Shown here: one piece after another, positions 44,553 through 55,935 of the stretch
Layout: each line of letters starts with the position of its first letter
Numbering within the stretch: the stretch's first letter is position 1
DNA from: Talaromyces rugulosus
Lineage: Eukaryota > Ascomycota > Eurotiomycetes > Eurotiales > Trichocomaceae
Direction: 5' to 3'
Length of the DNA stretch: 64,000 nt
NCBI RefSeq assembly: GCF_013368755.1
Contig: NC_049566.1
Location: forward strand, 4,588,001-4,652,000
Made by a program: the position numbers and the translations under genes
Notes under the pieces: generated by a model
What the model was told of the DNA's origin: nothing
The model's database searches: none
What the model saw: the letters and a program-made list of their open reading frames with translations, nothing else

Positions 44553-46691
44553 TCAAGATAGCCCGACAACCTCATAGTTCCAATTACACAACGTCGAATC
44601 ATTGCTCTGCGAAAACACATCCTTTGTACCAACAGCGGATGCGACTATATTCCCCGAACTGTCAACCACCCGTACCACTTGGGAACTGGCCTTTCCAGCT
44701 TGTAGTCCCAAAACCGTCTGCCAATTCAAGCCAGACTTACCCGCAAACGACCCAATCTGTTGACCGTTCGAATGTACGGTGATTGTATACATCGTTGTGT
44801 TTGACTGTGGAAGAATGATTGCAAAATTCATAGCATCCTGGGCTTGTTCGTAATTCTGGATTCCGCTGGAGCAGCTGGCAGTGGTGAGCAATGTCCGATA
44901 CCATATTGACCCGTTTATTAGCGAGTCGGATGATGAATTTGTGGACGATACTACTATCTGGGAGACATCGGTCACACCAGCCTTGTATGCGGAAATAAAT
45001 GGGGAGATGACTTGCAGCCACCCTTTATGGTTGAATCCATCGGCATAGGCTTGAATATCAGGTGACCCTGCAATAGCCTCTGGCCAAATGTTGCCAATGT
45101 AATGACTCTCACCGGCATCATTCCAGGTAATGAATTCGACAAAATCCGGTTGCACAGACAGAATCTGTTGCATTCTCTCAGGAAGGTTGCTTTCACCGAT
45201 ACGATACCAGTGATTTCCATCCGATGTATATTTGAATTGCAATGTGCTTATAGCTTTCCCATTGCAATGTCAGTTCCCAAAAAAAAAAAAACTTAGAATG
45301 TAGGGAAAGGACGCACGCATCATATAGACTTTTCCCGCTGCTTTGGCCTGCAAAACGAGACCTTGGTCAACCGTATCACTGACACTAGTAATAGTCTGTC
45401 CTGGCGCCGGCCAACCACTCTCCCAGGTAAACGCTCCGTCGACCACCAGGTACGCTGCAAAGAATCCACTAGGATAGCCAGACCAGTTGTCAAAGTCCGG
45501 TACAAAGTACGGCGTGATGTTATAATTGGCCATTAGCGGCTGTCGAAATTTTGTATTCCAAGTGTCGTTATCGGTATTCCCGCCTGAATATGTACTGACA
45601 AATGGCTTCCCATCTATTTGGAAATATGCGTCTTCGGGGAAGTATTTAGCGAGAAATGCAGGCAGATCGGCAACATTCACGCCCCAAGACATATCAAAGG
45701 AGATAAACATTTTGAAATTTGTTTCAGAAGCAGCAGAGAAGAGATATTCTAGCGCGTCGGTATTCCATGTGTCAGTAGGGCTGACAGTATGCGTGTTTAG
45801 GGCAAAGCCGTCAAAACCCGCGTCCAGGGCGTCTTTAACATCTGTCACGGCCTCGCTATGGGTCATTGATCCTACCTGTAGTATGGATATATTAGTAATA
45901 TACAAAGCGTAGACAACGTACATATCACATACCATGTAATGAGCGAATACGTATCGTGCCCTGTATTTTGTCAGTGTCTAGCAGTAATCATTGTCAAACA
46001 GACTTACCCTTTACCACCAGGCGTCGAAGTGGTCGTGACCGCAGTAGTAGTGGTTGTCATGGCTATATTGATGTTAGACTTGGAAGCTAAAATTCTGCCA
46101 TTCTTACTGAGAGAAGTAGTAGTTGTGGTTATTGCCGTGGTCGTCGATCCTATGCCTGTCGACACCTACCAGAATTAGCCATTTTTGAAACATCTACAAA
46201 AAGCAAAAAGCAGATAGTTACCAATATAGCACTTGTCAAACTCCCAGTTTTCCCACTCTCGACACAGCTTCCAGCGACCGTCTTTGTTGAGTCATACACC
46301 CCAGCTAGTCCGACCACACAGCAAAACCCGTTTCCGTGAAGACCTTTCCAAAGCGACCAACTAGAGTCTGCGCAACGAGGGCCGGCTTCAATTGAGCCTC
46401 GACAGTCGTTTTCTTTTCACATTGATTATTTTTAGTTCTAAGGGCGGATAAGTTTCCACAGTGAGACTGTGGTTACTTACCACTGGAACAACACGCAGCA
46501 ACTTCGTCATTTGCGGGGGTATTACAGTGCAAAGATGACGGACAGCAGGCATCACCGCCACAGGATGTGCTGTCTCTTGGACATGTGGCAGACTCCAAGG
46601 ACCATCCTTGCTGGACTGTTGATTTGCTGGAAATACCTGCAAGTATAGGATTGGCCAAGAAAAGAGACAAAACGACGTAGATAGCGATCAT
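44553..46691 (-). CDS. GH71 alpha-1,3-glucanase (mutanase)
   Basis: Secreted enzyme expected to cleave alpha-1,3-glucan of fungal walls. Seven exons: 46691-46481, 46412-46222, 46165-46108, 46062-46008, 45960-45933, 45875-45317 and 45253-44553, together 600 residues. Signal peptide 1-18 (IAIYVVLSLFLANPILA); residues ~28-130 form a Cys-rich region (CPRDSTSCGGDACCPSSLHC, CVVGLAGV); a Thr-rich linker follows; then the catalytic part begins ARYVFAHYMVGSMTHSEA. GH71 marks: DALDAGFDGFALNTH, MFISFDMSWG, PYFVPDFDNWSGYPSG, FVEFITWNDAGESHYIG. The last domain (from ~460) is the usual beta-sandwich tail. Typical GH71 enzymes put the Cys-rich module after the catalytic domain; here it precedes it. Co-oriented with the permease at 47474. 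Confidence 0.88.
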
Positions 46692-47473
46692 TTTACTGTG
46701 ATTTAATGACTTTATCGAGATGAGTGATGTGCCAACTGGTAAATTCTGATTTATTATTAGATTCAAAAGAGTCAAATACAAACACATGATATATTTATTT
46801 CTGCTGGCAACGCGCCGTACAACCACTAGCAAAGGATCAATTGACCTAGAGGCATCCAAGACAGGCCATGCGGAGACTCTCGGTTCCAAAACGAGCATGC
46901 GCGCTATACGAAGTTGAATAATACATGTGAGATAGGATAAATTGATATTAAAAGTCGGCATATTAAAATGTCACCGAATCCAAGTCCCTATGTAAGAAGC
47001 ACTTCACCTACTCAATAAAAAGCCGAACCAAAAAACCGTCCACTTTTTAAGAAGCGGTCATAGCAGCGACAGTGGAGCAATATTACTAGTTGACGTATTT
47101 CACATGGCTTTTTTTTGTACGACCGTAGTTCTTGTTCTTCAATTTCAATGTAACCTTCCCCGGATCACCCGCCATGGTCCGTCTCCCGACTGTAACCCTC
47201 GAGTGGCCTGAAGAGTAAGTGGTAAATTATAATTCCCGATGATTCCCCGCCGTGTTTAATGCGGTAGGCAAATACAAGAAGCATGAACATACGATACAAC
47301 CGGGCGATACGTGTGACAGCAAGTTCTGACTGTTTACTTACATATAGATGGTGCAATATAAATCGTTTCAATGTTGGTTTGAGGATAATAAATAATACAT
47401 GCAGTCGTAAACACAAATAGCGTGAAAATACATTGCAGGAAGTGCATAAAAGGCGTCGAATAATACAAATACA
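46692..47473. other. Intergenic region, no gene seen
   Basis: About 780 bp between the GH71 start and the permease stop, same strand. It should hold the GH71 promoter. No gene seen. Confidence 0.45.
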
Positions 47474-49177
47474 TCAGACTGACGACTCTCCCGACGATGA
47501 CCGTTCAACTATCGAACAGTGACTAGCAGAGTGAAACGGTTCGACGGAAACACTGGCAAATTTCCTCGCCCTGACCTCCCGATCAAACAAGACGTCAATT
47601 TCCGCTGGAGTCCGGCCCTTAGGCTCTGGAAGACGGAAATAGCTCCACACGAAACATAGAGAGCACAGCGCAGCCCAGATAAACCCGCCCTTCCCTTTGA
47701 GATTCCATGCGGTCGGGTTCATGATTTGCGGATTGAGAAAGTTGACGGCGATGAAAACAATGTTATACGCGTTGCGGGCGAGCGCAGTAGTCTTTATGCG
47801 AAGGCGCGTGGATGGAATCTCTGAGACGAGGCAGTATCCGACAGGGCCAATGGTGACGTCGTATGTAAATGTGTAGATCATCATCAAGGCTACATAGGCG
47901 TAGTTGATGGACGAGGTTTGGGTAGGGATGGCGAAAAACCCGAAGAGCAGCAATACAACAATCATTACTCCTAGGCCGTAGACATACAGTGAGCGTCGAC
48001 CGACGTGCTGCATCACGAACCAAGAACAGACGGTGCCCACCCAGGCAATGCCGTTAACTCCCAGGTTAAAGGAGAAAGATTGGTAGTTGCCAAAGCCAAC
48101 CTGTTGTAAGAAGTAAGTGGTATTTCCGGCAAAGGACATGCCGCTGAGGACTTGGATCATCCACGCGCAGCAAGTGATCTCTGTTCGGCGAAGATCGACT
48201 CCTTTAAAGCAGTCGAAATATGAAGTGCCATTGCGAACGAGCTTTTCTTGGGCATCAGTGAGGGTCATCAGCGCGATAGAATCGTCTACGTTATAGCCAG
48301 TCTCAACCCTGCCGCGCGAAGACGATAGTCGAAGAAGTGAGCGCCGGGCTTCTTCTCTCCGGCCATGGCGGATTAGCCACCATGGTGACTCGGGGGCAAA
48401 CAGTACGCCAATGATGATAGGAATCGGCCACGCCCATTGAATCGCATAGGGGATTCGCCATGCCCACTGGTCGGAGCGGCCAAGAAGGGCCCGGAGAACA
48501 CCTGCTGATATAAACTGACCAGTGACCCAGCATAGGTTGACATACGTGGTCAAGTATGGTTTGAGAACAACAGGGCTGACCTCAGCAGCATACGTCGTCG
48601 TCAGGGTTTGGAACATGCCCCAAGGCAACCCGCAAAGAAATTCCCCGGCAAAAAGCATTCTGATATCGGTCGCGAAGAAAAGAACGAAAATGAATGAGAT
48701 GACCAGGCCAAGCGCCGTAAGCATGGTCTTTCTGTAGCCAAATCGATCGGCCATAGTGCCGGCGATCATCAGCCCTATGATTTGACCGGCCTGTGTCCCA
48801 TTCTGCAAGCCAGACTGCCAGGACGATGTGACCGAGTAGCTTCCATTTGGGAGCTTCTCTCCGAACCGCTGCTGGAATTCGGGGTATGCGTATAATGAAG
48901 CCAGTAGCGATGTGTCGTATCCTTCCATGACAATAGCTAGCGAAAGAACAAACGAAAAGAAAACTGCCCTTGAATATAGTTTCAAAGCGTTTAAATTGGT
49001 GATTTGATGCTCAAAGAGGGCGGCTCGTCGAGCTCTTTTTATCATGTCCGAAAAATCAGGGATTATTTCGGACATGCGAACCAGATGGCCATCATCGAAG
49101 CCGATGGTGCTGCCATCCAGCGAGTAGGACGCAGCGAGCTCTTGCTCTGCGTGCATGGAGTGAGATTTTTCATTCAT
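47474..49177 (-). CDS. MFS sugar transporter (alpha-glucoside permease-like)
   Basis: Proton-coupled sugar importer of the plasma membrane. Single exon, 567 residues, intron-free unlike the permease at 11393. Sugar-porter marks: MEGYDTSLLASLYAYPEFQQ after helix 1, GTMADRFGYRKTML, YAAEVSPVVLKPYLTTYVN, APESPWWLIRHGRREEARR and the closing PEPKGRTPAEIDVLFDREV. The form FAYPEFQ after Asp in helix 1 is typical of the maltose/alpha-glucoside permease group, and YVNLCWVTGQFISAGVLRAL matches them too. It lies between a GH71 glucanase and a GH31 glycosidase, all minus strand, with a divergent regulator further upstream, so alpha-linked oligosaccharide import is the best inference. Confidence 0.9.
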   Translation of the reverse strand: MNEKSHSMHAEQELAASYSLDGSTIGFDDGHLVRMSEIIPDFSDMIKRARRAALFEHQITNLNALKLYSRAVFFSFVLSLAIVMEGYDTSLLASLYAYPEFQQRFGEKLPNGSYSVTSSWQSGLQNGTQAGQIIGLMIAGTMADRFGYRKTMLTALGLVISFIFVLFFATDIRMLFAGEFLCGLPWGMFQTLTTTYAAEVSPVVLKPYLTTYVNLCWVTGQFISAGVLRALLGRSDQWAWRIPYAIQWAWPIPIIIGVLFAPESPWWLIRHGRREEARRSLLRLSSSRGRVETGYNVDDSIALMTLTDAQEKLVRNGTSYFDCFKGVDLRRTEITCCAWMIQVLSGMSFAGNTTYFLQQVGFGNYQSFSFNLGVNGIAWVGTVCSWFVMQHVGRRSLYVYGLGVMIVVLLLFGFFAIPTQTSSINYAYVALMMIYTFTYDVTIGPVGYCLVSEIPSTRLRIKTTALARNAYNIVFIAVNFLNPQIMNPTAWNLKGKGGFIWAALCSLCFVWSYFRLPEPKGRTPAEIDVLFDREVRARKFASVSVEPFHSASHCSIVERSSSGESSV

Positions 49178-50582
49178 CGCTCACACTTAAAAGTTAGTGC
49201 GACAAACTGCTGAAGCCACGATTCTTGTGAAGACCGTGAGATATATGACGTCGGCATATCTACCTGCCGCATCTCTGGAGAGCAATCATGCTCGTCTTTT
49301 TCGTATAACTTGAACCAGATATAGGTCAGGATATTATTTCACCGGTTGCTAAATGGTGTAGTAAGTAGGAGGCTTTTTTTTTGTCTGTCAGCCACGCGGA
49401 CCCGAACTCATCAACTATTCGCGCGGGGACTATAGTCGCTCGACGTAGTGATAAATGCTGGGTTTTAAATACAGCCAGCGGCGAATTGTTGCTCGACAAA
49501 TGTAGAGGGGTCGCAAGCTGACCTGCAGGGGAGTTTGATGAGATGATTCACATGAAGCTTTAAAGCGCTTTTTGAGTTTGGACACTAGCGCGTTTCAATG
49601 ATTCCTGGGGGCGCCCAGGTATTTTTTCGTAATTAAACATTACTGGCGTCAGGAGATCGCACCGTTTCTGGAAAAGGATGAACATGGGACTCAGACATCC
49701 CCAGGACTCCGCAGACTTGCGGGTCTTTCTAGATTTCGAGATTTCATCACGCCTCTCAAGACGGGCAGCTGGCCAACGGCTTGGCCATGGCCTCACGTTA
49801 GTTTGTGGCGAATCTGGTCCTAGACTTATAAAGACGGACATAAGCGTGGAGAATGAACCACGCAATCCTCCCTTTAATAAGTTAAACCTCAATAGTCGTG
49901 GTGACGAGTATAATCGACTTTAAATGGGGGCCCACAACTCCTTTAGAGTCCTCGATATGGGGAAATGCAGGAAGTGATCTGTCGCGTGGTTTAATTTTCA
50001 GCTTATTCTGTAGATTAGATCTAACGGCCCCATCTCGAGAAGGGGGTAGAACATCCTGCAGAACAATAATAATAACAATTATTTGTCCTGGCTACTATTC
50101 CCTACCCAGATAGGCCGGAAATGTCTTCCTGTCATTTATACCCGGACTAACTTTATTTGTATTTTTTTGGCCTCTTTGTCTTTGAAATAGTCTCCAATAG
50201 TACCTGTAGTATCGGCGTTAAACCCGAAACCCGGAGCCCATTGCAACGCTGTTTATGCCGCACTCGGCAATTGATCGGCCTGTCTAATGGAGTAGGGCCA
50301 GGGGCGCACTTGACGATGACCAGTCATTAATTTGGGGACACCGCATTATTGTGCCTCGTATTGGTATTTCCGTTTCGTTGTTTATCGAGACAATAATACC
50401 GGGGAAGGAGTGGCGATCAAGGGACAACCATGTGATGATAAAGTTTTGCGTTAATTCAGCTGCTGCTAAGTGACGTGAATATGCAAAGGAAGACGGATTG
50501 GCATTAGACTCGTGAAATTTAACCCAGTATGACTCTAAATATACTGGTAATGACTTAGATGAACAAATCAAACCAAGCCACT
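49178..50582. other. Intergenic region, no gene seen
   Basis: About 1.4 kb between the permease start and the GH31 stop, on the same strand. It should hold the permease promoter. Short frames without domains; nothing else recognised. Confidence 0.45.
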
Positions 50583-53012
50583 CTACGCAGTAGAACGCGA
50601 ATCCGCCAAAAGACATTCTAGCAAAGGGTATAATACGGCGTCGTCTAATCCGAGAGAATGCAATTCTCCAACGGTCACACCGACTGGTCTCTTCCGGTCC
50701 AATATAGCAATAATCTTCTCCTTCAAGTCTAGTTCAATATACGCCTCACGCAGGAACTGCATAATACGCTCGTGCGGGTTGAAAATGTCGAGCTGGGGAT
50801 CAGCACTGCCCAAGTTCACAACGAGAGCTTCAGAAGCACTGTATGTGCCAACATTGATAATCGATCCATTGTGGGCGAGTTCTGCGGTCATTTGTTTCGC
50901 CGCGCCACCCTGCTCGACGGAAACATCTTGATTGAGCGAGTAGCGTCCAATCACCCTAATACTCCACCCCCTAGTGCTTTTCTCCGGAGCATCCGCAGCA
51001 GAGATACTCGGACCGATGGTCAATGTGCCAGAGTTCTGCTCAAACTTGATCAAGGTTCGCGTAAACCGGACATCAGAAACTGTCTGGCCGACCCCGTTGT
51101 CTTCCACCAGCTCGAAAGACGCGTCCGCTCCGACCACGAGAACAATCTCGATGTTTTCTGGGTTACCACAATCGTTGCGAGGGCTGGATTCCGCGTCAAG
51201 CGGGATGATAGAGCCCTCCGGAGCAAAGACTGGGTATTCAGACAGTTTCCGGCTGATCCAGAGCGGTCGATCGCTGTCGTACACAATTCCGGTCATAATA
51301 TCGGCCAGTCGTCGGCCAGGGGGCAGCCAGGCGCGTGTCAGGGCTTGTTTGGACTTGGAGTTCTCCGGTGTTGTGACTGGCACGACGACCAGCTCGGAAC
51401 CAAAGAGGTACTGATTTTGGAATTCGTATGCCTCATCTCGCTCCGGATGTGCCCAGTACATAGGCTGGACCAGAGGCAACCCCTGCTCTGCGGCGCGCAC
51501 ATTCATTGTGTACAAATACGGCACCAGGCGATGCCTGAGCTGCAGAAACTCCGACATGACGCCTTCAAACTGGACGGGCAGGTTCCACGGCTCTTTGATA
51601 TTCCACGGGTTGTTTGTCGAGTGCAGACGCAGAATGGGCGAGAAAGTGCCGTACTGAACCCAGCGCACCAGAAGCTCGTTGTCTTTGACGCCATGCATGT
51701 GGCCACCGATATCGTGACTCCACCATCCAAAGCCAATATTAGAAGAAGATGCGGTGTATTCGGGTTGGAACTGCAACGAGTCCCACGTCACATGCGTGTC
51801 TCCAGAAAAGCCGACAGGGTATCTGTGGCTGCCAGGTCCAGCATACCGCGAGAAAGTGAGTGGCAACTGCCCATTGAACTTGCTATCCAGGAAGTGAAAG
51901 TGGTTCAACACCCACAGCGGATCCACGCCTGGAATCCGGGAGTGTTTCCCCTGCTGCCAGTCCACCCACCAGAGATCTATGCCCTCCTTCTCAAACCGGC
52001 GGTGGAGAATGTCAAAGTATGCGTCGAGGAATGCCTGGTTAGTGATGTCAAAGGGAATTGCGTCGCCGAGCGAGGTGTCGTGGTTCAGGGCCTTGGCCAT
52101 TTCTTCATACGGTTCCTCGAAGCTTTGCACACCGTCAGCTGGATGATCGTTCAAAGACGTGTGCAGACCGCGCTTGTGAAGCTCTGCGAGGAACGCCGAT
52201 GGATCAGGGAACAGCTTTTTGTTCCAGGTATACCCCGTCCAGCCCGTGACGCCAGTGGCAGCAATGCGAGGGTCGTCGACCAAATGCCAGTCCATATCGA
52301 GGACTGCAACAGACAGCGGAATTCCCTTGGATTGGAAGCGGTCCACGAGCTTCAGGTATTCCTCCGCGCTGTATGCATAGTATCGACTCCACCAGTTGCC
52401 CATCGCCCATCGTGGAAGCAGCGGCTGTGGACCGGAGAGGGCATAGAAAGCTTTAATGGCATCGCGAAAGTCGTGTCCATAGGCGAAGAGGTAACCATCT
52501 ACGCGATCGCCGCCTGGCCGTCGAACAGTGACCCATCGGTCCTCGTCAAACAGCATGGACTCCGAATCGTCCAGGCTAGCAAAGCCACCACGGGCCATGA
52601 TGCCCGGTTCTAGAAGAATCCGTCCGTTGGCTTCATCAAGCGTACGCGCTGTGCCTCCCAAATCCGCATATGTCTCTCCGTAACGCCAAAGACTGCCGTG
52701 GCAGTGAAAGTTGCCCTTGACGACGACATGAAGCCCGCTTGACGCAAACGCCTGCTTATTGTAAGTCAGATGGAAGCGGCTGGTGATGATCTGCAGGCTC
52801 TCATCGGTCTCCTTGACGCGAAACTCGGGCACTGGCAGACGGCGATTGATGGCAAAGACCGAGGCGCGGTCCTCGAACTGGCCGTCAGTCGCCCATTCGT
52901 ATCGCAGCAGCCCATCGGCCAGCACAGTGAAGCGATAACTGTCGGTCGCTCGTCCGCCGACGATAGCTTCGGGGCTGGCGCGAGGCTCGTGGGCGAATTC
53001 GTAGCGCTGCAT
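50583..53012 (-). CDS. GH31 glycosidase, probably cytosolic
   Basis: Retaining alpha-glycosidase of family 31. Single exon, 809 residues, close to the family's usual size. No signal peptide or anchor is seen (MQRYEFAHEPRASPEAI), so it probably stays in the cytosol. After an N-terminal beta-sandwich, the barrel has PRWAMGNWWSRYYAYS, VAVLDMDWHLVDD, LWWVDWQQG with nucleophile Asp 351, and GFSGDTHVTWDSLQ with acid/base Asp 405, then GWWSHDIGGHMHG and ILRLHSTNNPWNI. The WWVDWQQ form, rather than the DMNE of typical alpha-glucosidases, marks a subgroup whose substrate may differ (for example alpha-1,3-linked glucose or an N-acetylgalactosamine); I leave it open. A long open frame on the opposite strand is a coding shadow. 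Divergent from the regulator at 54043. Confidence 0.9.
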   Translation of the reverse strand: MQRYEFAHEPRASPEAIVGGRATDSYRFTVLADGLLRYEWATDGQFEDRASVFAINRRLPVPEFRVKETDESLQIITSRFHLTYNKQAFASSGLHVVVKGNFHCHGSLWRYGETYADLGGTARTLDEANGRILLEPGIMARGGFASLDDSESMLFDEDRWVTVRRPGGDRVDGYLFAYGHDFRDAIKAFYALSGPQPLLPRWAMGNWWSRYYAYSAEEYLKLVDRFQSKGIPLSVAVLDMDWHLVDDPRIAATGVTGWTGYTWNKKLFPDPSAFLAELHKRGLHTSLNDHPADGVQSFEEPYEEMAKALNHDTSLGDAIPFDITNQAFLDAYFDILHRRFEKEGIDLWWVDWQQGKHSRIPGVDPLWVLNHFHFLDSKFNGQLPLTFSRYAGPGSHRYPVGFSGDTHVTWDSLQFQPEYTASSSNIGFGWWSHDIGGHMHGVKDNELLVRWVQYGTFSPILRLHSTNNPWNIKEPWNLPVQFEGVMSEFLQLRHRLVPYLYTMNVRAAEQGLPLVQPMYWAHPERDEAYEFQNQYLFGSELVVVPVTTPENSKSKQALTRAWLPPGRRLADIMTGIVYDSDRPLWISRKLSEYPVFAPEGSIIPLDAESSPRNDCGNPENIEIVLVVGADASFELVEDNGVGQTVSDVRFTRTLIKFEQNSGTLTIGPSISAADAPEKSTRGWSIRVIGRYSLNQDVSVEQGGAAKQMTAELAHNGSIINVGTYSASEALVVNLGSADPQLDIFNPHERIMQFLREAYIELDLKEKIIAILDRKRPVGVTVGELHSLGLDDAVLYPLLECLLADSRSTA

Positions 53013-54042
53013 TGTGGGCTTGTCAATGCAAAAGTTGTTGAATACTGGTCTCTCGAGCCTGCGAGAGCAATCATGTGAAAGGAAAAGAGAAAAAATTGAG
53101 ATAAGAACAGCTATGTGTTATGTATCTCGCGAAGAAAGCGGGGGATCGGCTGCTCGCCGCGATAATCGCTACAATTCATGCACCAGCAGCTTTGATTGGG
53201 TCGCGAGCTCGTTTCTGCTGATCGCTGCTGATTTGGAATTTTACTGTAGCATTTCTACATGTTCTTTCTTGTGTGCACTGTGTTGTCACTGTTGTGTGAC
53301 AGCTCCAAATGTCTCTCCGGATGGGATGGTGCGGGGAGTGTTGATGCATCTCCATTATTATCCTGTCGCCAATAGTAGCCAACACACTTGAGGGACGCTA
53401 TAGTCTCGGCTTCGACTGATCAGATAGGTTCCATTAATATTCCTATAGCTTTTGACTATTCGTGTAATGGTAAACCCCTGGTGTCCACGTCAGTTATCAG
53501 ATTCCACAGAGACAAAAAGGCGTTTTTGGGCCCCGCCTCACACATTATTGTGACAAGACCATCCCAACACCCTGGACGTAGGATCAGCAGTCCCCGAAAT
53601 TAAGATTCCACGTTGAGCGTAGTGGAGGGTGGCATTGTTAGGGTTGTAATAGTACCGTATTCGCCCCGCCGGCCGGGTAACTATCGTTGATCAGTATCGA
53701 GTGCTTACCGAATTCGTCTTCCTGGCCGGATTTCTGTTTCCTGCGTGCTCCTGTCAGTTTCCAGCCTCCACGGGGATGCGCCTGTTGATAAGCTGGCTAG
53801 CTGCGCGTCTCTAGATGCGCTGTTCATCATAGTTACTATTCCGGACATCGTATACTCCCCTCCACAGCAAGCGATCCTAATCCCCGGCCGGGCCGATATC
53901 GCCTCAGCGACACTGCGCGAACCCGTAGTCAATCGCTAGCGATCTTCAGTTCTTCATCCTCACCGCGCTGGACCTCGAGCCCTGTTCGATGGCATCGGGC
54001 CACTAGTCGGAGTCAGCGCCAGACGACTCCAGGTCAGAGAAA
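53013..54042. promoter_or_regulatory. Divergent promoter between GH31 and its probable regulator
   Basis: 1030 bp with both flanking genes transcribed away. CGG/CCG half-site clusters, candidates for Zn2Cys6 dimers, are at 53666-53677 (CCGCCGGCCGGG), 53882-53895 (CCCCGGCCGGGCCG) and near 53721 (CCTGGCCGGA). No gene is seen in it. A role in co-control of GH31, the permease and GH71 is inference. Confidence 0.4.
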
Positions 54043-55935
54043 ATGACGTCGGACGAAGACAAGAAACCCACCGCTGGGCGGTGGAATAACCCTTGCGACA
54101 GCTGCTCGATTCGTAGAGTCAAGTGCGATCGCCAGTCGCCCTGCAAGGCATGCAAGTCGCGCTCGCAGCTGTGTACTTATTTCAAGATCCGCAAGAAGCC
54201 AGGTCCCAAAGGGCCGCGGTCGGTGACGAGCGACAAGATACGAGACCTGCAGAAGAAGCAGCAGGAGCAGCACCACTACCAACATCGACAAGAAGAAGAG
54301 CAACACTATGAACACACATCACCACCACAGCATCAAATGTATACAGCGCCACAGCATCCGCCGCCGCTGGCTCCGACTAGTGGCGAACCTGCCAGTCTGG
54401 CCAGCAATCCCAGGATCCCGCTGGCTGCGTACTATGCTACGCTGGATCTGTTCAAGGCGAGACTGTACAGTGTCTGGCCGATCATCTCGACCGACGAGCT
54501 CAAGGCCCGCATGGCCTCGTCAGATACTGACCCCGACCCTTCTTCACACGCACTCGCCGCGGCGGCATGTGCTGCCACGCTGGCGCAGCTGAAAGTGCCA
54601 CATGCCGGCTTCAACGAGAACCTGAGACCGGTCTCGGCCGAGGAGTTTGCTAAAGAGTCCTTGATGATTCGAAGCCAGATATCAAGCTGTCCGGAACCGT
54701 CGCTGGCTTCGCTCAACACGTCGATCTTCCTACACATGTTTTACGCCAACACGGGGCATACTACGGCGGCGACTTTGTCGTTGCGAGAAGCCATTGCTTA
54801 CGCCGATCTTACCAATCTCTCTACAGATACAACATTGGACAAATACGACCAAGCAGAACGAGAGCTGCGCTCACGGATATACTGGATTCTCTTCGTCACC
54901 GAAAGGTACGGTCTACCTTGATCCCTAATTCAGAGTAGCATATTTCTAACAAACTTACAGGACATATTGTATGCAACATGGCCTACCCCTTACACTCCAG
55001 AAAACAGCTTTCATCCCTACTACACGAGAAGGAGACGGCAACATTGAGAAACATGCTGCGCTATATCTGCTCGCCAGCTTGTTCGTTCACATCCAAACCC
55101 CTCTGTTACAAATACATTCCACCATGCTAGAAATGTCGCCAGCTGCATACTCGCCCACACAGATCCTAGACGTGCAACACCAGATCGAGCCGGCATCCGT
55201 CAAGCCGAACCGAGTCTCGGAGAGCCAGTGCGCCGACATTCTCACCACCGCAGCCTGGCTTCGCTCGCTGCTGTGGCAATACTCTGCGGCGCACTTCATG
55301 CTCTCATCAGCAACGAAAAACGAGCCCTTGTCGCTCGACTATCCTTTTGTCATTGCGCGAGACTTTTTACAGTCTGTTGCGGGGATTTCCATTGATTCAA
55401 TCAAGCCACATGGCTACGGGATGGTGTGTATTTTCTATTCTTTATGAAACTTAACCACTGCTAATTTCAAATATAGGAAATTAAACTGCTACAGATAGCA
55501 AATTCAATGCTTGACGTTATCGCCTGCGTGCCGGACTCACGACAACGCCAGTTGTGCTACTGCGGGCCTCTCGATGCAGTCGCAGCTATCGAGAACTTGT
55601 TGCTCACAGTAGGAGGAAACCAGTCGCCACGATTCAACGTGCTACAAGAACGGCTCTCGCAAATCCGCCCTCAGAACAACATACCCAAAACAATGAGTTA
55701 TGTGTTTCCTAAGAGAGAGGCTTATGATACTCCCGGTTCTAGCAGCGACAGTGGTATTGAGAACGATACCGTAGCTACTATATCACATATGGCGATGCCG
55801 GTCTCACTCCAGCTCCCTGGGCAAATAAACAGTCTCAAGGAATGGGCGATGAATGGGTGGCTAGGAGAAGAAGACGATTCTCGGACGAGACATGGGTCTT
55901 TGTGCGAGCATCGCATTGAGGATCTGGGTTCTTAG
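54043..55935 (+). CDS. Zn2Cys6 transcription factor
   Basis: Nuclear regulator. Exons 54043-54905, 54961-55423 and 55477-55935 give 594 residues. Zinc cluster Cys at 18, 21, 28, 34, 37 and 44, followed by the basic linker KKPGPKGPR and a His/Gln-rich, probably coiled segment (about residues 80-100). The middle region has the fungal TF order: ALDLFKARLYSVWPII, SLREAIAYADLTNLSTDTT and RSRIYWILFVTERTYC. The C-terminus is Ser/Asp/Glu-rich (SSSDSGIENDT), possibly activating. This is the general build of sugar-catabolism regulators (AmyR/MalR-like), and it is divergent from GH31, next to an alpha-glucoside permease and GH71, so alpha-glucan or oligosaccharide induction is the leading but unproven idea. 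Confidence 0.88.

Noticed and set aside
46692..46961. N-terminal extension of the GH71 gene
   Set aside because: It would bury the signal peptide at 46691 inside the protein.
50772..52613. A 613-codon open frame on the plus strand over the GH31 gene
   Set aside because: It lies wholly antisense to a complete GH31 enzyme with all catalytic motifs, and its translation has no domain; it is a coding shadow.
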